The translations under genes and the position numbers were made by a program. This document shows, in pieces, positions 1 through 11,740 of a stretch of 64,000 bases of DNA; position 1 is the stretch's first letter; each line of letters opens with the position of its first letter. The DNA comes from Morinoia aosen (Eukaryota; Arthropoda; Malacostraca; Amphipoda; Talitridae), in the NCBI GenBank assembly GCA_030386875.1, contig CM059566.1, forward strand, positions 40,956,068 through 41,020,067, read 5' to 3'. The notes under the pieces were generated by a model that did no database searches, was not told the DNA's origin, and saw only the letters and a list, made by a program, of their open reading frames with translations.

Positions 1-877
1 GCTCGCAGCATCTGTTAAATTCACGCTCGCAGCATCTGTTAAATTCACGCTCGCAGCATCTGTTGAATTCACGCTCGTAGCATCTGTTAAATTCACGCTC
101 GTAGCATCTGTTAAATTCACGCTCGCAGCATCTGTTAAATTCACGCTCGTAGCATCTGTTAAATTCACGCTCGCAGCATCTGTTAAATTCACGCTCGTAG
201 CATCTGTTAAATTCACGCTCGCAGCATCTGTTGAATTCACGCTCGTAGCATATGTTAAATTCACGCTCGCAGCATCTGTTAAATTCACGCTCGCAGCATC
301 TGTTGAATTCACGCTCGTAGCATCTGTTAAATTCACGCTCGCAGCATCTGTTAAATTCACGCTCGCAGCATCTGTTAAATTTACGCTCGTAGCATCTGTT
401 AAATTCACGCTCGTAGCATCTGTTAAATTCACGCTCGTAGCATCTGTTAAATTCACGCTCGTAGCATCTGTTAAATTCACGCTCGCAGCATCTGTTAAAT
501 TCACGCTCGTAGCATCTGTTAAATTCACGCTCGCAGCATCTGTTAAATTCACGCTCGTAGCATCTGTTAAATTCACGCTCGTAGCATCTGTTAAATTCAC
601 GCTCGTAGCATCTGTTACATTCACGCTCGTAGCATCTGTTAAATTCACGCTCGTAGCATCTGTTAAATTCACGCTCGCAGCATCTGTTAAATTCACGCTC
701 GTAGCATCTGTTAAATTCACGCTCGCAGCATCTGTTAAATTCACGCTCGTAGCATCTGTTAAATTCACGCTCGCAGCATCTGTTAAATTCACGCTCGTAG
801 CATCTGTTAAATTCACGCTCGTAGCATCTGTTAAATTCACGCTCGTAGCATCTGTTACATTCACGCTCGTAGCATCT
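1..877. repeat. 24-bp minisatellite, continues beyond the left edge
   Basis: About 36 tandem copies of a 24-bp unit carrying GCTCGYAGCATCTGTTAAAT. The main variation is a C/T switch at the sixth base, with occasional GAATTC and TTACATT variants. Bases 481-637 and 721-877 read identically, which shows a 10-unit (240-bp) higher-order duplication. The array begins outside the window and stops abruptly inside a unit at about 877. No coding potential was seen. Confidence 0.97.
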
Positions 878-2280
878 TATTTTCTCGTTTCTATTTATCC
901 ATGCCCCGACTAACCAGAGTTACTTTTAAGTTGTGTGTAGCTGGCTCGATAAATACAATACTAAATTACATCTAAATACCCACTAATCACAATTTAGGTT
1001 CAAATCTTACAAACGCTTACAAAAATGTTACGTGCTTCTCATATGTTATAATTATGTACTAATGGCAGCACCTTCATTTACAAAGGTTCAAATTTTTTCA
1101 CTGCTGTTTATTAACGTTTGGTTTTACGTATTAAATTGCTTGGGCTTGGATTGAAAGTGTAGTTAAAATATTTAAAGCCTTAGTTGAATGTTCCATGACG
1201 ACGTCAAGGGAATAATTTCCACGTCGAGTTTTGCTGCAAATGTTTTGCTGAAGCGGAAATTACTTTTCCTAGAAATGAGGCTCTCATTATTGATATTTCC
1301 TGGAGCATGTGAAAGCTATTTGACTGCTGCTCTTTATTTATTTCTTTATTTTTATACTTTGTTTTGCCTGTCTTTCATTTTTGTTGTATCTTTTTTCATT
1401 TCCTCCTCTTTTTTGATTTATTTTATATTTTTTCTTCTAAGTAATATTCCGCTCTGATTCATAAATCCTTTTTCCTTTTCTCTGGTACTGTTTTTTATTA
1501 ACCCTTATAGCACTCCTTTCCTAGTTAAGTAAGTTGAAAACAGCACCAGAACTTCGCCGTGAGTGACGCACAATTGACAATTCAACAAACCGAAAAAATG
1601 AATTCAAATTTACCTGAAAATAACTTGACGTGCTCAAAGATATCGGTTTTTAGGACAAAATCGACCTAATGAAACGAATTTATTATAAAATGTGCTGCTT
1701 TCTACTCAAAAAAATTCGTTTCATGAGCTAAATTTACGTAAATACCCGGTTTCTATTCCATCAGTCTGAGCATTCTTAATGCTTTATGTCGTCCATCACA
1801 TGCCCTTTGCGCTCCACGCTCCCTCTGTTGACCTCCTTTGTAACAGGAAGCGGTCGGGAAGACCGGCCATCTAGACGACACTTGATACATGGTTTTCCTG
1901 CATGAATAATCGAACGGGAACAGGATGGAAAGCTCGTTCTCCAACTCGCACTTCGTCAATATTTTTATGCAGGACGAAGAATTCTCAGCGTAAGACCCTC
2001 TACTACATGCATTCAATCAAAAGGAAACGACTTGTTTCCCAAGATTTACATTGCCTGTCGGAATCGAGCATGATGTCTTCACGAAGAAGTTTTCGTAGTT
2101 TTTTTTTGTTTCGCGAACATGGATGTAGACATGTTTGAATTTTATTTTGTAAGAATGCACTGTTTTACGTTGATGATTTGAATGTAAGGAACGTGTTTGT
2201 TCCTAATAGAGATTAAGGTTAAGGTAATTTTTTCCTTTTATGTTTTTTTGCTTTTTTCTTCGACGATTGATGCAAATTTG
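878..2280. other. AT-rich unique sequence
   Basis: No gene, RNA or transposon is recognisable here. The stretch 1300-1510 is T-rich on the plus strand, which produces a short hydrophobic open frame (1188-1457) with no sign of being a protein. Around 1750-2000 composition is more balanced, and short overlapping frames occur on both strands without coding character. Confidence 0.5.
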
Positions 2281-2304
2281 ACATTTGACCAGTTTTTTCT
2301 ACTT

Positions 2305-2345
2305 TTTTTAGGTTGATAATGACCCTGGAGGTCGAAACATTCCCG
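2305..2345 (+). other. possible Penelope-element terminal / hammerhead-like motif
   Basis: The string TTGATAATGACC, a short loop CTGGA, then GGTCGAAAC reads like the core of a hammerhead ribozyme as found in Penelope-like element termini: a CTGATGA-like box, a GACC/GGTC stem and GAAA. The first box is imperfect. No adjacent reverse transcriptase was found, so this would be a solo relic if real. Confidence 0.25.
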
Positions 2346-3110
2346 AAATTTTTATTTATTGACTTTCCTAAATAAATAATGACCTCATTTAAGACGCGTA
2401 TCTTGGCACTATAATGGGATAAAGGTTATCGTAATGTATTCCTACATTGAACAAAATGCAGCAAATTGAGTATGGGTATCTCGTCTCATAACTTTGGCTC
2501 CTGTGCAACAAGTATTCACTTATTGCAAAATGGGGTCCGCATCATTTTTGAAAATGACGAAATAGCTTGTATAAAAAAAAGTTTCCGGGAATTAGGAGTT
2601 TCTATAAGCAATTTAAGCCGATGCCATCTTTCGACTCACTCCATACAAAGAGCCTGAATTTCATTCAGAGAAAAAAGTTCATGAATAAAGCCCGTCACCA
2701 TGCTGTGTTTGGTGCATTCGACTACCATTGGCTTGCCGTACTTGCTGTCTTTGGAGCTCAAAAGTGGACCGTGTGTTCAATTTTCTTAGTTTTGTGTGCA
2801 AGTCTAAAGAAAATAGATGTTTCTCACTCTGAACATCACTGCACCTGAATTCAATGGTAGACAATAAAATCCTTAGTGCTTGTAACAAAACGTAACATTT
2901 CCCAATAAATGAGTTCAAGACCATCTCTCCGCAATAGATGATTTGTAATTAATCAACTTATTCACATTGGGTGACAGATTTTTGTCCCACAATATGCATA
3001 TGTAAACTTTTTATTGTCTATGACTATCAAACTTTAATTAGCATAGCTGAATTTGCTAGACTAGCGTATCTGTGATACAGGTTTCATTGCCTCACGAGTG
3101 CTAAAATACC
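2346..3110. other. AT-rich unique sequence
   Basis: Nothing recognisable as a gene, RNA or element. Short frames at 2466-2848 (plus) and 2679-2924 (minus) overlap one another and have no familiar domain. Confidence 0.4.
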
Positions 3111-3213
3111 CAGGCTAATTTTTCGCCGCAGCACGCAGGATTTTCGCCGCCTAAGCGATTTTATTACTTGGGCGGCGAAAAACATGCATGCAGGTGGCGA
3201 AAAAGTTAGACTG
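3111..3213. mobile_element. hairpin MITE, copy 1
   Basis: A 103-bp segment that folds back on itself. The ends are related to CAGTCTAACTTTTTCGCCGC and its complement. Inside, TTTTCGCCGCC and GGCGGCGAAAA bracket a short loop with the core TAAGCGATTTTATTACTT. The same structure recurs at 17862-17965, so it is a dispersed family and not a chance hairpin. It has no coding capacity. The transposase superfamily was not identified and no clear target duplication was seen. Confidence 0.8.
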
Positions 3214-3262
3214 GATAATGTTGTAACGAAGGTATCATGATGATCAATACATTTGGCGAATG

Positions 3263-3504
3263 CAGTGGTTCTTAACCTCTTTAGTCCCACGCCCCCTTCA
3301 GAATTGTCAGAGGAAATTGTGTGCAGATGGACTGGTAAATAAACGCGCACCACAAATAATATTGTAAGTACGTCCTCAATCATATTCAGCAATGAAAGTT
3401 TACTCGGTTTACTCTTTTGTCGAAAACATTATTCGGAAAAATCAGGCTTTACTGCGGAAGCTTATGCCCAAACCCCCCCCCCCCCCCCAGGTTAAGAACC
3501 TCTG
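3263..3504. mobile_element. hAT-like non-autonomous element
   Basis: The left end reads CAGTGGTTCTTAACCT. The right end reads AGGTTAAGAACCTCTG, its reverse complement apart from one base. This terminal sequence is typical of hAT (Charlie-like) transposons. The 242-bp interior has no transposase and includes a run of 16 C residues at 3473-3488. The expected 8-bp target duplication was not found (GGCGAATG versus ATCTAGTG), so the copy may be old or rearranged. Confidence 0.6.
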
Positions 3505-3948
3505 ATCTAGTGTCTGTAGGGGAAGAGTAATTAAAAGAAAATTCATACATCAGTGATGCATGTATATATGGATACGCTAATCGCATACTTTTCGAAGTTC
3601 AAATAAATAGTAAAGCTATTTTATATCATTACAAACCTGACTAAGTTATTCACGTGCTTTATTAAACAATATTAAACCCTAATATTTTTTGACGAGACCT
3701 GTACACCTGTTTATATACATTAGTCCAGAATTTAGACTGTAAATTTACTAGCACAATTTCCCTAACAAGTTGTTAGCAGCTTGTCACAAATTTTCCATTA
3801 CGGGGTAATTTAAAATAATTTTTTGAATAAATCTAGCTTAGACGTTCTATCGTACGCAAATTTTAGCAATAATAAAATAGCTACAACTTAACTTCCAGGC
3901 GAGAATACAACTATGCGCAAAAATTAGTTTCAATTATTCAGTTCAAAT
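3505..3948. other. AT-rich unique sequence
   Basis: No gene, RNA or element recognised. Confidence 0.4.
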
Positions 3949-4160
3949 TTCGCTCAGAAACACGAACAACGGATATAAATATCCGGGGATATTATTCAAT
4001 AATGCTACTCGCAAAGACTTTCGCTCATAAACACGAACAACGAATGTAAATATCCGTGGATATTATTCAATAAAGCTGCTCACGTAGACTTTCGCTCAGA
4101 TGCATGAACAACGAATGTAAATATCCATGGATATTATTCAATAAAGCTCCTCACATAGAG
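3949..4160. repeat. 70-71 bp tandem triplication
   Basis: Three diverged copies start near 3949, 4019 and 4090. Each has TTTCGCTCA, then CACGAACAACG or a variant, a near-palindromic AAATATCCNNGGATATT core, and ATTCAATAAAGCT. The copies differ at roughly one base in ten. Confidence 0.85.
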
Positions 4161-4450
4161 ACGTCCCAAATGTTTCCTTCAGCCACATTTCACATCTGCC
4201 ACAACACACTCGCCCGTGCGTTACGTTCAGAGACGGGAGAAAGTCCCACACTTTCCCCCGAAGTCCCCATCGGCGTCAGAAATGACCTAGTGTGCCGGCC
4301 GTAAATACCCGAAAGTATACCCGAAATTGCCTCATTTCGGGCAAATGCCTTCAGTCGTACGGAGGGTACGGCTAAAAAACGGCCTCACTCTCGCTGATCA
4401 GTGAGACAATCACGATCCTGCCCCAGCGTCACCAGAGGGGCCTTCGAGAT
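4160..4450. promoter_or_regulatory. GC-richer single-copy island
   Basis: More GC-rich than its surroundings. It contains motifs such as GCCGGCCGTAAATACCC and a short inverted pair around CCCGAAATTGCCTCATTTCGGG. No reading frame looks like protein. It resembles a conserved non-coding or regulatory element, which is inference from composition alone. Confidence 0.25.
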
Positions 4451-5328
4451 CATGATCGTGTTCTGATTTTCCGAGGTAGCTTCCGTAACTATCATTGTGT
4501 TTGTAATGATTGTTGTGAATATAATGATAGACATTTATATTTTATCATATCATTATATATATGTAATCATTGTTAATGATACATATAATGACTATTATGA
4601 TGACTGCAGTTCACCCTCCTTTATTTGAAATAAGAAAGAAGGCGATATGAAAGAAAGGCCGTAAGAAGTTGAAAAAATTCAATCTCTCGAGAGTGGATGA
4701 GGTCGAGTTTGTATCACAGAAACGCTCATCACATACTTTCGGCTGGCTTCGGACAGACAGACAGACGCGGCTCTTATAGGTATTGGTTGCTATCATTGGC
4801 ATAAATTTCTCTCGGTCTCTCCTCGGTACCTCTTCAGTTCCACGCACTGTAATTTCGAAGCGTGAGTGGATTCTTTTTTCTGAAATACTTCTAAAAGGTT
4901 CTGAAGTATGATTTGATGCCACAAAGGTTCTGTTTAGGGATTCAGTGAGCTTAGTTTACTTTGGACGACTTAGACGCATTAATATGCGCTCCACTTCTCC
5001 AACAAGCCGCCAAAAACATCTCTGCCTTTGTGTAGTATGGAATAAGCCTGCAGTAACACGCCTACTTCGGCTCTATAATACGTCCACGTACGCAAAGTAT
5101 GTGGTCCATACACCCTCAAAATAATCATACACAGTATGATTGTTATATATGAATTCAAATATCTGTTCGATATCGCAATTTGCAGAAAGGTTTGCTTCTA
5201 TTTTTGGACAGCTATAATGTCATGAAACAATACGTCGGTTAGTGAAATAAACACAATTACGTCCATATGACATTATTCCATACCTAGAATAAACATTTCA
5301 CATGTCATGAGACATCTTGTATAACATT
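4451..5328. other. AT-rich sequence with imperfect palindromes
   Basis: At 4500-4600 are overlapping ATAATGAT/ATCATTAT segments able to form imperfect hairpins. From 4610 to 4990 composition is mixed, with a minus-strand frame at 4611-4922 that has no recognisable domain. At 5140-5330 there are degenerate repeats of a GACATTATTCCATAC-like motif. No gene was identified. Confidence 0.4.
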
Positions 5329-5540
5329 ATTTTGGTAGCACAGCTCCTCTGAGGATATGTTAACGCAATATCCCACAGCTCAAAAACTACCCGGAATGAT
5401 ATTATTTAGGTACGACAACCCTGAGGATAAGACAGTGAAATCAATATCCCACAACTCATAAGCTACCAGGTATGATATTACTTAGGTACGACAACCGTGA
5501 GGATATGACAGTGTAATCAATATCCCACAACTTACCACCT
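5329..5540. repeat. about 84-bp tandem repeat, 2.5 copies
   Basis: Diverged copies share TTAGGTACGACAACC, CTGAGGATA and CAATATCCCACA. They decay outward on the left side. Confidence 0.8.
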
Positions 5541-6430
5541 CACTCTGCACAACCCTAGCCCATGCAAAGGAAGTAGACTTTGCATTTTGATGCAAGGGGA
5601 TGGTCGCGATTGAGGTCTTCGATCGAAATAAAATTTCGCAGTTGCGCAGAAGTTTGCGATCCCCCAACATCTGGCGTCGTTTGGAAGCTAGAAGAATATC
5701 TGCCCACATTTTTAATGGAAATTGCATTTTTTGTTATAATTTCCATCGTTCTAAAGCGACCAAATTTGTAGTGGAATTTTTTGAAAAGTTCGAATTTGAG
5801 TTCGTTTTGCCAGAAAATTCAGCATTTTTGGTTGTCGTAAATTTAGCGGTTCGGCTCGTTGTGGCCTATCCTGTAACGTATTTTTTATTGTGTCACCATC
5901 AAAACTTTTGACTTGCATACCTGAATAATACTTGATTATCGTTAGTTGACGATACTAATTTCCAACGCTTGTCACCTGCTGACCACGAAACAATGATCGT
6001 AATAACTAATCAATGAGAAAAATTACTCCTGTTACTTGTAATGAAAAATCTTTATTGTTTAGACCAACACATTAAAAAAATGAGCTGCATTTGGATTTTA
6101 TTGCTTATATGCTTTTAATTATTTGGGTATCTTAATTAAACTGTTGAAAAACTAGCCATCTTGTCCGTCAACTTTTTACATTTTAGCAATTTAAACCACT
6201 CGTTTAATATTTTTTGCTATGCTTTTACGTCAAGTAATTTTAACATCAGAACTCTCAAGTACTTAATCTCAGTCATATACTTGCTTGTTACTTCATTAAA
6301 AACAAGACATACCCATTAAGAACTAAATTGGAAAATGAACGTTCTCCAAATTTAAATTGCAACGTTGCCTCTTTCATATTACGTAACAAATTGCGAAATT
6401 TCATTTAGGTGAAATATTACTCCAGGGTTG
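5541..6430. other. unique sequence, no gene recognised
   Basis: Overlapping open frames occur on both strands at 5482-5911, but none shows a known domain or convincing codon use. The rest is AT-rich. Confidence 0.4.
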
Positions 6431-6640
6431 TCTCAATTTTTTTTCATCTGAGGGTTTTTGTGAAGCCTTTATTCTGGCGAGGATAATGAAGCCGCGAGTC
6501 CACAATGAGGTTATCAAAGTTAGTGAAGCTCCCCCAAAAAGTTGTCCTTATCCCGTGGCAAAGAAACTAATCCCGTTTTCTTTTGTCCCCGGCGAGTTTT
6601 CATGAAAATGGAGCAATTTTTCAGGGTATTATGTCTTACC
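6431..6640. promoter_or_regulatory. single-copy island with regulatory look
   Basis: Less AT-rich than its flanks. It carries transcription-factor-like words such as TTATCAAAG, TTATCCCG and CTAATCCCG (an Otx/Bicoid-type site). This is only a compositional suggestion of a regulatory element. Confidence 0.2.
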
Positions 6641-6654
6641 TCAGGGGAAAACTG

Positions 6655-6860
6655 AAGGCTCGTCGATTTTTAAATTTATCACTGGAACGAAATGACCTTG
6701 AATTTATCCCTAAAGGTTTTCTAAATTTATCACTAGAGGATTGCTGAAAATATCACTGAAATAGTGTTGAATTTATCACTAAAAGATTCTTGAATTTATC
6801 TCTGAAATCGCGATAGCTGAATAATTGATAGCCGATAATTTTTTTAATTTATACCTAGAA
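6655..6860. repeat. degenerate about 30-bp repeat
   Basis: Five to six loose copies of a unit carrying AATTTATCACTRAA with variable spacing. This is a heavily decayed minisatellite directly before the large 23-bp array. Confidence 0.55.
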
Positions 6861-6870
6861 GGTGTGAGTA

Positions 6871-8586
6871 CGCTAGAACTGTGAGACTGGGGGTGCTAGA
6901 ACTGTGAGACTGGGGGGGGGCTAGAACTGCGAGACTGGGGGTGCTAGAACTGCGAGACTGGGGGTGCTAGAACTGTGAGACTGGGGGTGCTAGAACTGCG
7001 AGACTGGGGGTGCTAGAACTGTGAGACTGGGGGTGCTAGAACTGTGAGACTGGGGGTGCTAGAACTGTGAGACTGGGGGTGCTAGAACTATGAGATTGGG
7101 AGTGCGAGAACTGTGAGACTGGGGGTGCTAGAACTGCGAGACTGGGGGTGCTAGAACTATGAGACTGGGGGTGCTAGAACTGTGAGACTGGGGGTGCTAG
7201 AACTGCGAGACTGGGGGTGCTAGAACTATGAGACTGGGGGTGCTAGAACTGCGAGACTGGGGGTGCTAGAACTGCGAGACTGGGGGTGCTAGAACTGCGA
7301 GACTGGGGGTGCTAGAACTGCGAGACTGGGGGTGCTAGAACTGCGAGACTGGGGGTGCTAGAACTATGAGATTGGGAGTGCGAGAACTGCGAGACTGGGG
7401 GTGCTAGAACTGCGAGACTGGGGGTGCTAGAACTATGAGACTGGGGGTGCTAGAACTGTGAGACTGAGGGTGCTAGAACTGCGAGACTGGGGGTGCTAGA
7501 ACTATGAGACTGGGGGTGCTAGAACTATGAGATTGGGAGTGCGAGAACTGCGAGACTGGGGGTGCTAGAACTGCGAGACTGGGGGTGCTAGAACTATGAG
7601 ACTGGGGGTGCGAGAACTGCGAGACTGGGGGTGCTAGAACTGCGAGACTGGGGGTGCTAGAACTATGAGATTGGGAGTGCGAGAACTGCGAGACTGGGGG
7701 TGCTAGAACTGCGAGACTGGGGGTGCTAGAACTATGAGATTGGGAGTGCGAGAACTGCGAGACTGGGGGTGCTAGAACTGCGAGACTGGGGGTGCTAGAA
7801 CTATGAGATTGGGAGTGCGAGAACTGCGAGACTGGGGGTGCTAGAACTGCGAGACTGGGGGTGCTAGAACTATGAGACTTGGGGTGCTAGAACTGCGAGA
7901 CTGGGGGTGCTAGAACTATGATATTGGGAGTGCGAGAACTGTGAGACTGGGGGTGCTAGAACTGTGAAACTGGGGGTGCTAGAACTATGAGACTGGGGGT
8001 GCTAGAACTGTGAGACTGGGGGTGCTAGAACTGTGAGACTGAGGGTGCTAGAACTGTGAGACTGGGGGTGCTAGAACTGCGAGACTGGGGGTGCTAGAAC
8101 TGCGAGACTGGGGGTGCTAGAACTGTGAGACTAGGGGTGCTAGAACTGTGAGACTGGGGTGCTAGGACTGCGAGACTGGGGGTGCTAGAACTGCGAGACT
8201 GGGGGTGCTAGAACTGTGAGACTAGGGGTGCTAGAACTGTGAGACTGGGGTGCTAGGACTGCGAGACTGGGGGTGCTAGAATTGCGAGACTGGGGGTGCT
8301 AGAACTGTGAGACTGAGGGTGCTAGAACTGTGAGACTGGGGGTGCTAGAACTGCGAGACTGGGGGTGCTAGAACTGCGAGACTGGGGGTGCTAGAACTGT
8401 GAGACTGGGGGTGCTAGAACTGTGAGACTGGGGTGCTAGAACTGCGAGACTGGGGGTGCTAGAACTGCGAGACTGGGGGTGCTAGGACTGTGAGACTGGG
8501 AGGCTAGAACTGCGAGACTGGGGGTGCTAGAACTGTGAGACTGGGGGTGCTAGGACTGCGAGACTGGGGGGGCTAGAACTGCGAGA
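6871..8586. repeat. 23-bp minisatellite, about 75 copies
   Basis: The unit contains CTAGAACTGYGAGACTGGGG. In 7340-7930 a three-unit (69-bp) higher-order repeat is clear: a variant with TATGAGATTGGGAGTGCGAG recurs every third unit. Deletions of one or more G at the G-tract occur near 8150-8570. The plus strand carries a run of four to five G in each unit. From 8587 to about 8770 decayed copies (AAAACTGTGAGG and similar) fade into unique DNA. Confidence 0.97.
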
Positions 8587-8995
8587 TTTTAAGGACTCAA
8601 TCAGTAAGGATGCAGGTACTAAAACTGTGAGGTTGCTACTTCCAAAACTGTGAAAGTGTAAGTAAAACTGGAAGGATGCCATTACCAAAAAATGTGAGGT
8701 TGTAACTCGAAAAAGTTTAGGCTTATTCCCAAAATTGTGAGGAAGCAGTTACCGAAACTGTGGAGATGCTACTCAGATCTGGGCTCAACTCAATATAAAA
8801 ATACCGTTTACTTTAACAACGCACTCGTTACGAACAGCTCTTGTTACCGAAGTTGCGTGCCGGATACTAATAACAGATATCGCAGTTTTAAAACATGTCA
8901 CAACTTTTCCCAAGACCAAATCCATTACACGCGGACCGTTTACAGAAGCAATGAACTTCCTATACTCTAGTTTTTTTCGTGTTTTTCAGTTTGAA
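8587..8995. repeat. decayed edge of the 23-bp array, then unique DNA
   Basis: AACTGTGA-like words with lost periodicity persist to about 8770. After that, unique AT-rich sequence follows with no recognised feature. Confidence 0.5.
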
Positions 8996-9862
8996 CATCT
9001 TACCTCCCCACAAAGAACTTCACTTTCAAGAGCTTTCACCATAAAGAACTTCATTTTCAACTATTACACACAAAGAACTTCACATTTAATAGCTTACTCC
9101 ACGAAGAACTTCACTTTCAACAGCTTACTCCCCACAAAGGACTTCACATTTAACAGTTTACTCAACAAAAAACTCCACTTTCAACAGCTTACTCCCCACA
9201 AAGAACTTCACATTTAACAGCTTACTCCACAAAAAACTCCACTTTCAACAGCTTGTCCCCACAAAGAACTTCACATTTAACAGCTTACTCCACAAAAAAC
9301 TCCACTTCCAACAGCTCACTCCCCACAAAGAACTTCACATTTAACAGCTTACTCCACAAAAAACTCCACTTTCAACAGCTTACTCCCTACAAAGAACTTC
9401 ACATTTAACATCTCACCCCCAAAAAGAACTTCACTTTCAACAGCTTATCCCCGAAAAGAACTTCACATTTAACAGCTTACTCCACAAAGAACTTCACTTT
9501 CAACAGCTTACTCCCCACAAAGGACTTCACTTCTAACATCTTACTCCCACAAAGAACTTCACAATTAACAGTTTTCCCTCACAAAGAACTTCACTTTCAA
9601 CAGCTTACCTCCACAAATAACTTCACATTTAACAGCTTACTCCCCACAAAGAACTTTACTTTCAACTATTATGCCCAAAGAGCGTCACTTTCAACTATTA
9701 TACACAATGAACTTCACTTTCAACAGCTTACCCCCTTCAAAGGACTTCACGTTCAACTATAATACACAATGAACTTCACTTTCAACAGCTTACCCTCTAC
9801 AAAGGACTTCACTTTCAACTATTATACACAAAGAACTTCACTTTCAACAGCTTTCAAGATTG
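8996..9862. repeat. 31-33 bp minisatellite, about 27 copies
   Basis: The unit carries CACAAAGAACTTCACTTTCA followed by ACAGCTTACTCC. In 9100-9400 two variants alternate (AACTTCACATTTAACAG and AACTCCACTTTCAACAG), giving a dimeric unit of about 64 bp. The right side is more diverged, with TATTATACACA variants. Confidence 0.95.
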
Positions 9863-10415
9863 ATTTCTTACAGATTCACCACCCCGGCCCGGACGCAAAC
9901 GGTCGCACCTGACAAGCTCCACTGATCGAAGAAGAAGAATTTCAGTTAGCTCATCTTGAGCCCAGCTCGGTGTTCCGAACTACAAATTTTCTTAATTTCA
10001 GCCGGCAGAAACTTGAATGGAATCGTCCATAAGTTTTCTAAAGAGAGATAATCGTGAGCCCGGGAGCTCTGGGCAGGCAGTTGGCCGTCCGTTAAAAAAT
10101 TCAAAAACTTGGAGCGTCAGAAACTTTCTCCGAACCTGGAATTGCTCTTGGGAAAGTCAGTGGAATGTTCCCTTTTCTGGAGGTGAGTGATTTTGGTGTG
10201 TTCAGAAACTCTCGAGGCTGGCTCCACAGGAACAAATGTGAAAGTCTTGCCATTTATTTCTTCGTAAAAAAGAAGCACCAATCGGACGTGGTTGTAAAGT
10301 GTCTTGGCTAATTCCATGCGTTCTTTTTCATGGTCAATAAGAGCTATTCACATTCGTGAGATCTCGTAGATTGTCTTGTTCTGCATGCTTGCATGATTCT
10401 TTATGCCCTAAAAAC
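9863..10415. other. unique sequence with a GC-richer part
   Basis: 9880-10110 is more GC-rich and includes a GCCCGGGAGCTCTGGGC partial palindrome. No protein domain was recognised in the minus-strand frame at 10117-10317. It may be regulatory DNA; nothing firmer can be said. Confidence 0.3.
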
Positions 10416-10830
10416 ACAAGTTGTAGCTTACTTCTTCTTTAAATTCTCTTGGTTCTGCTTGCTCTCTAAGTTCCTCAAGTTCTTTATACTGAGTTCTATA
10501 AACTCTTTCTCTCTCATTTCTGTACCTTCTGGTTCAGTAAGTTTACTAAATTCTCCTGCTGCGTCAGCTCTTCAAGTTTTTTCTTGTCAGATCACTAAGT
10601 TTTTCTTGTTCTGTAATTGTCTTAGCTTATTACCGCGTCAGTTCTCTTAGTTCTTTTTGTTCTGTCACCTCACTAAGTTCTTGTTTTGTAAGTTGTCTTA
10701 GTTTATGCCGAGTCATATCTCTAAGTTCTTTTGATTCTGTCAAATCACAAGTTCTTCTCGTTGTGAAACTTGTCTCGGTTATTGCTGTGTCATATTTCCA
10801 AGTTATTTTCATTTAGTCAGTTAGTTATTG
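10416..10830. repeat. degenerate AGTTCTT-type repeat
   Basis: Irregular recurrence of TCTTAGTTCTTTTTGTTCTG, CACTAAGTT and related words, with a loose period near 24 bp and its double. The pyrimidine-rich plus strand keeps overlapping frames open. Confidence 0.7.
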
Positions 10831-10852
10831 TTTTTATGTTTTTATGTCCTGT

Positions 10853-11105
10853 GAATGTTTTGAATTCGTTTTGTGTTCTAAGTACTCCATAACCCCTTAT
10901 GTTCTAAACAATTCTAACTCTGGCTTCAAAAGTCTTTTTAAATAAATTCGTTTTGTGTTTTAAGTACTCCATAAGTCCTTATGTTCCAAACAATTCCAAG
11001 TCTAGCTTCAAAAGTCTTTCAAATAAATTCGTTTTGTGTTCTAAGTACTCCATAACCCCTTATGTTCCAAACAATTCTTTCTAACTCTAGCTTCAAAAGT
11101 CTTGC
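10853..11105. repeat. about 86-bp tandem triplication
   Basis: Three close copies each contain AATTCGTTTTGTGTT, TAAGTACTCCATAA, CCTTATGTTC and GCTTCAAAAGTCTT. Differences are few. Confidence 0.93.
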
Positions 11106-11280
11106 ATATATCATTCGCCCATTAAAAATGCGTTGTGTCAGCATTCAATGAGGTCTCCGTTCAGATACCCACAAAGTATATCTCTCCCAAGTGGTCACCG
11201 CATCTGCACCCTCCAAATCTTACTCTGTTTACGTAGTACTTTTAGTTTCATTTTATAGTCTTAAGTGCATTGTATTACGC
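11106..11280. other. unique sequence
   Basis: No feature recognised. Confidence 0.4.
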
Positions 11281-11485
11281 AACACTTGACGTGCAAGAAT
11301 GGACTACGTATGTAACGGTAAACAAGTTAACTGGCTACGTAGCTTACGTTACACGTAGTACATAGCAAACTACGCATTATAGTTACACGTTACGTAGTTT
11401 AAATTACACGAACGTAGTAACAGGATACACTGGTTGCATTACAACGTAGTAACAAGTTACACTGATTGCATTACAAGATAGTGTA
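11281..11485. repeat. cluster of ACGTAGT/ACTACGT words
   Basis: A decayed short repeat in which ACGTAGTA, TTACGTA and GTTACAC recur in both orientations. It could form several alternative hairpins. Confidence 0.5.
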
Positions 11486-11504
11486 CACCTGGTATGTTTC
11501 TGAT

Positions 11505-11740
11505 AGGCCACACTTTGTGTCAAAATGTAATCGAAAATAAACGTGATTTTGCGCCTCGGTATACTTTTGCCATATACGATCGCTCATGCCTTGATATCTC
11601 GCATCTGTTGAACTTCAGCTTACTCCTCATTGACGATGCCTGTCAATTGTGAGTTGTGAAATTGTAATCGAAAATAAATGTGATTTTGCTCCTCGATGAA
11701 CTTATGTCAAATCTGTTCATGTCTTGAGATCTTACATCTG
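11505..11740. repeat. two diverged direct copies, about 145 bp apart
   Basis: Each copy has TGTAATCGAAAATAAAYGTG, ATTTTGCKCCTCG and a CATGYCTTGAKATCT block. They look like an ancient tandem duplication. Confidence 0.7.

Noticed and set aside
1-877. CRISPR-like regular repeat array
   Set aside because: Units are directly adjacent without unique spacers, and the window is eukaryotic in character. It is an ordinary minisatellite. The same applies to the other arrays.
1188-1457. Small membrane protein
   Set aside because: The hydrophobic residues result from T-rich DNA; there is no conserved feature or regular codon use.
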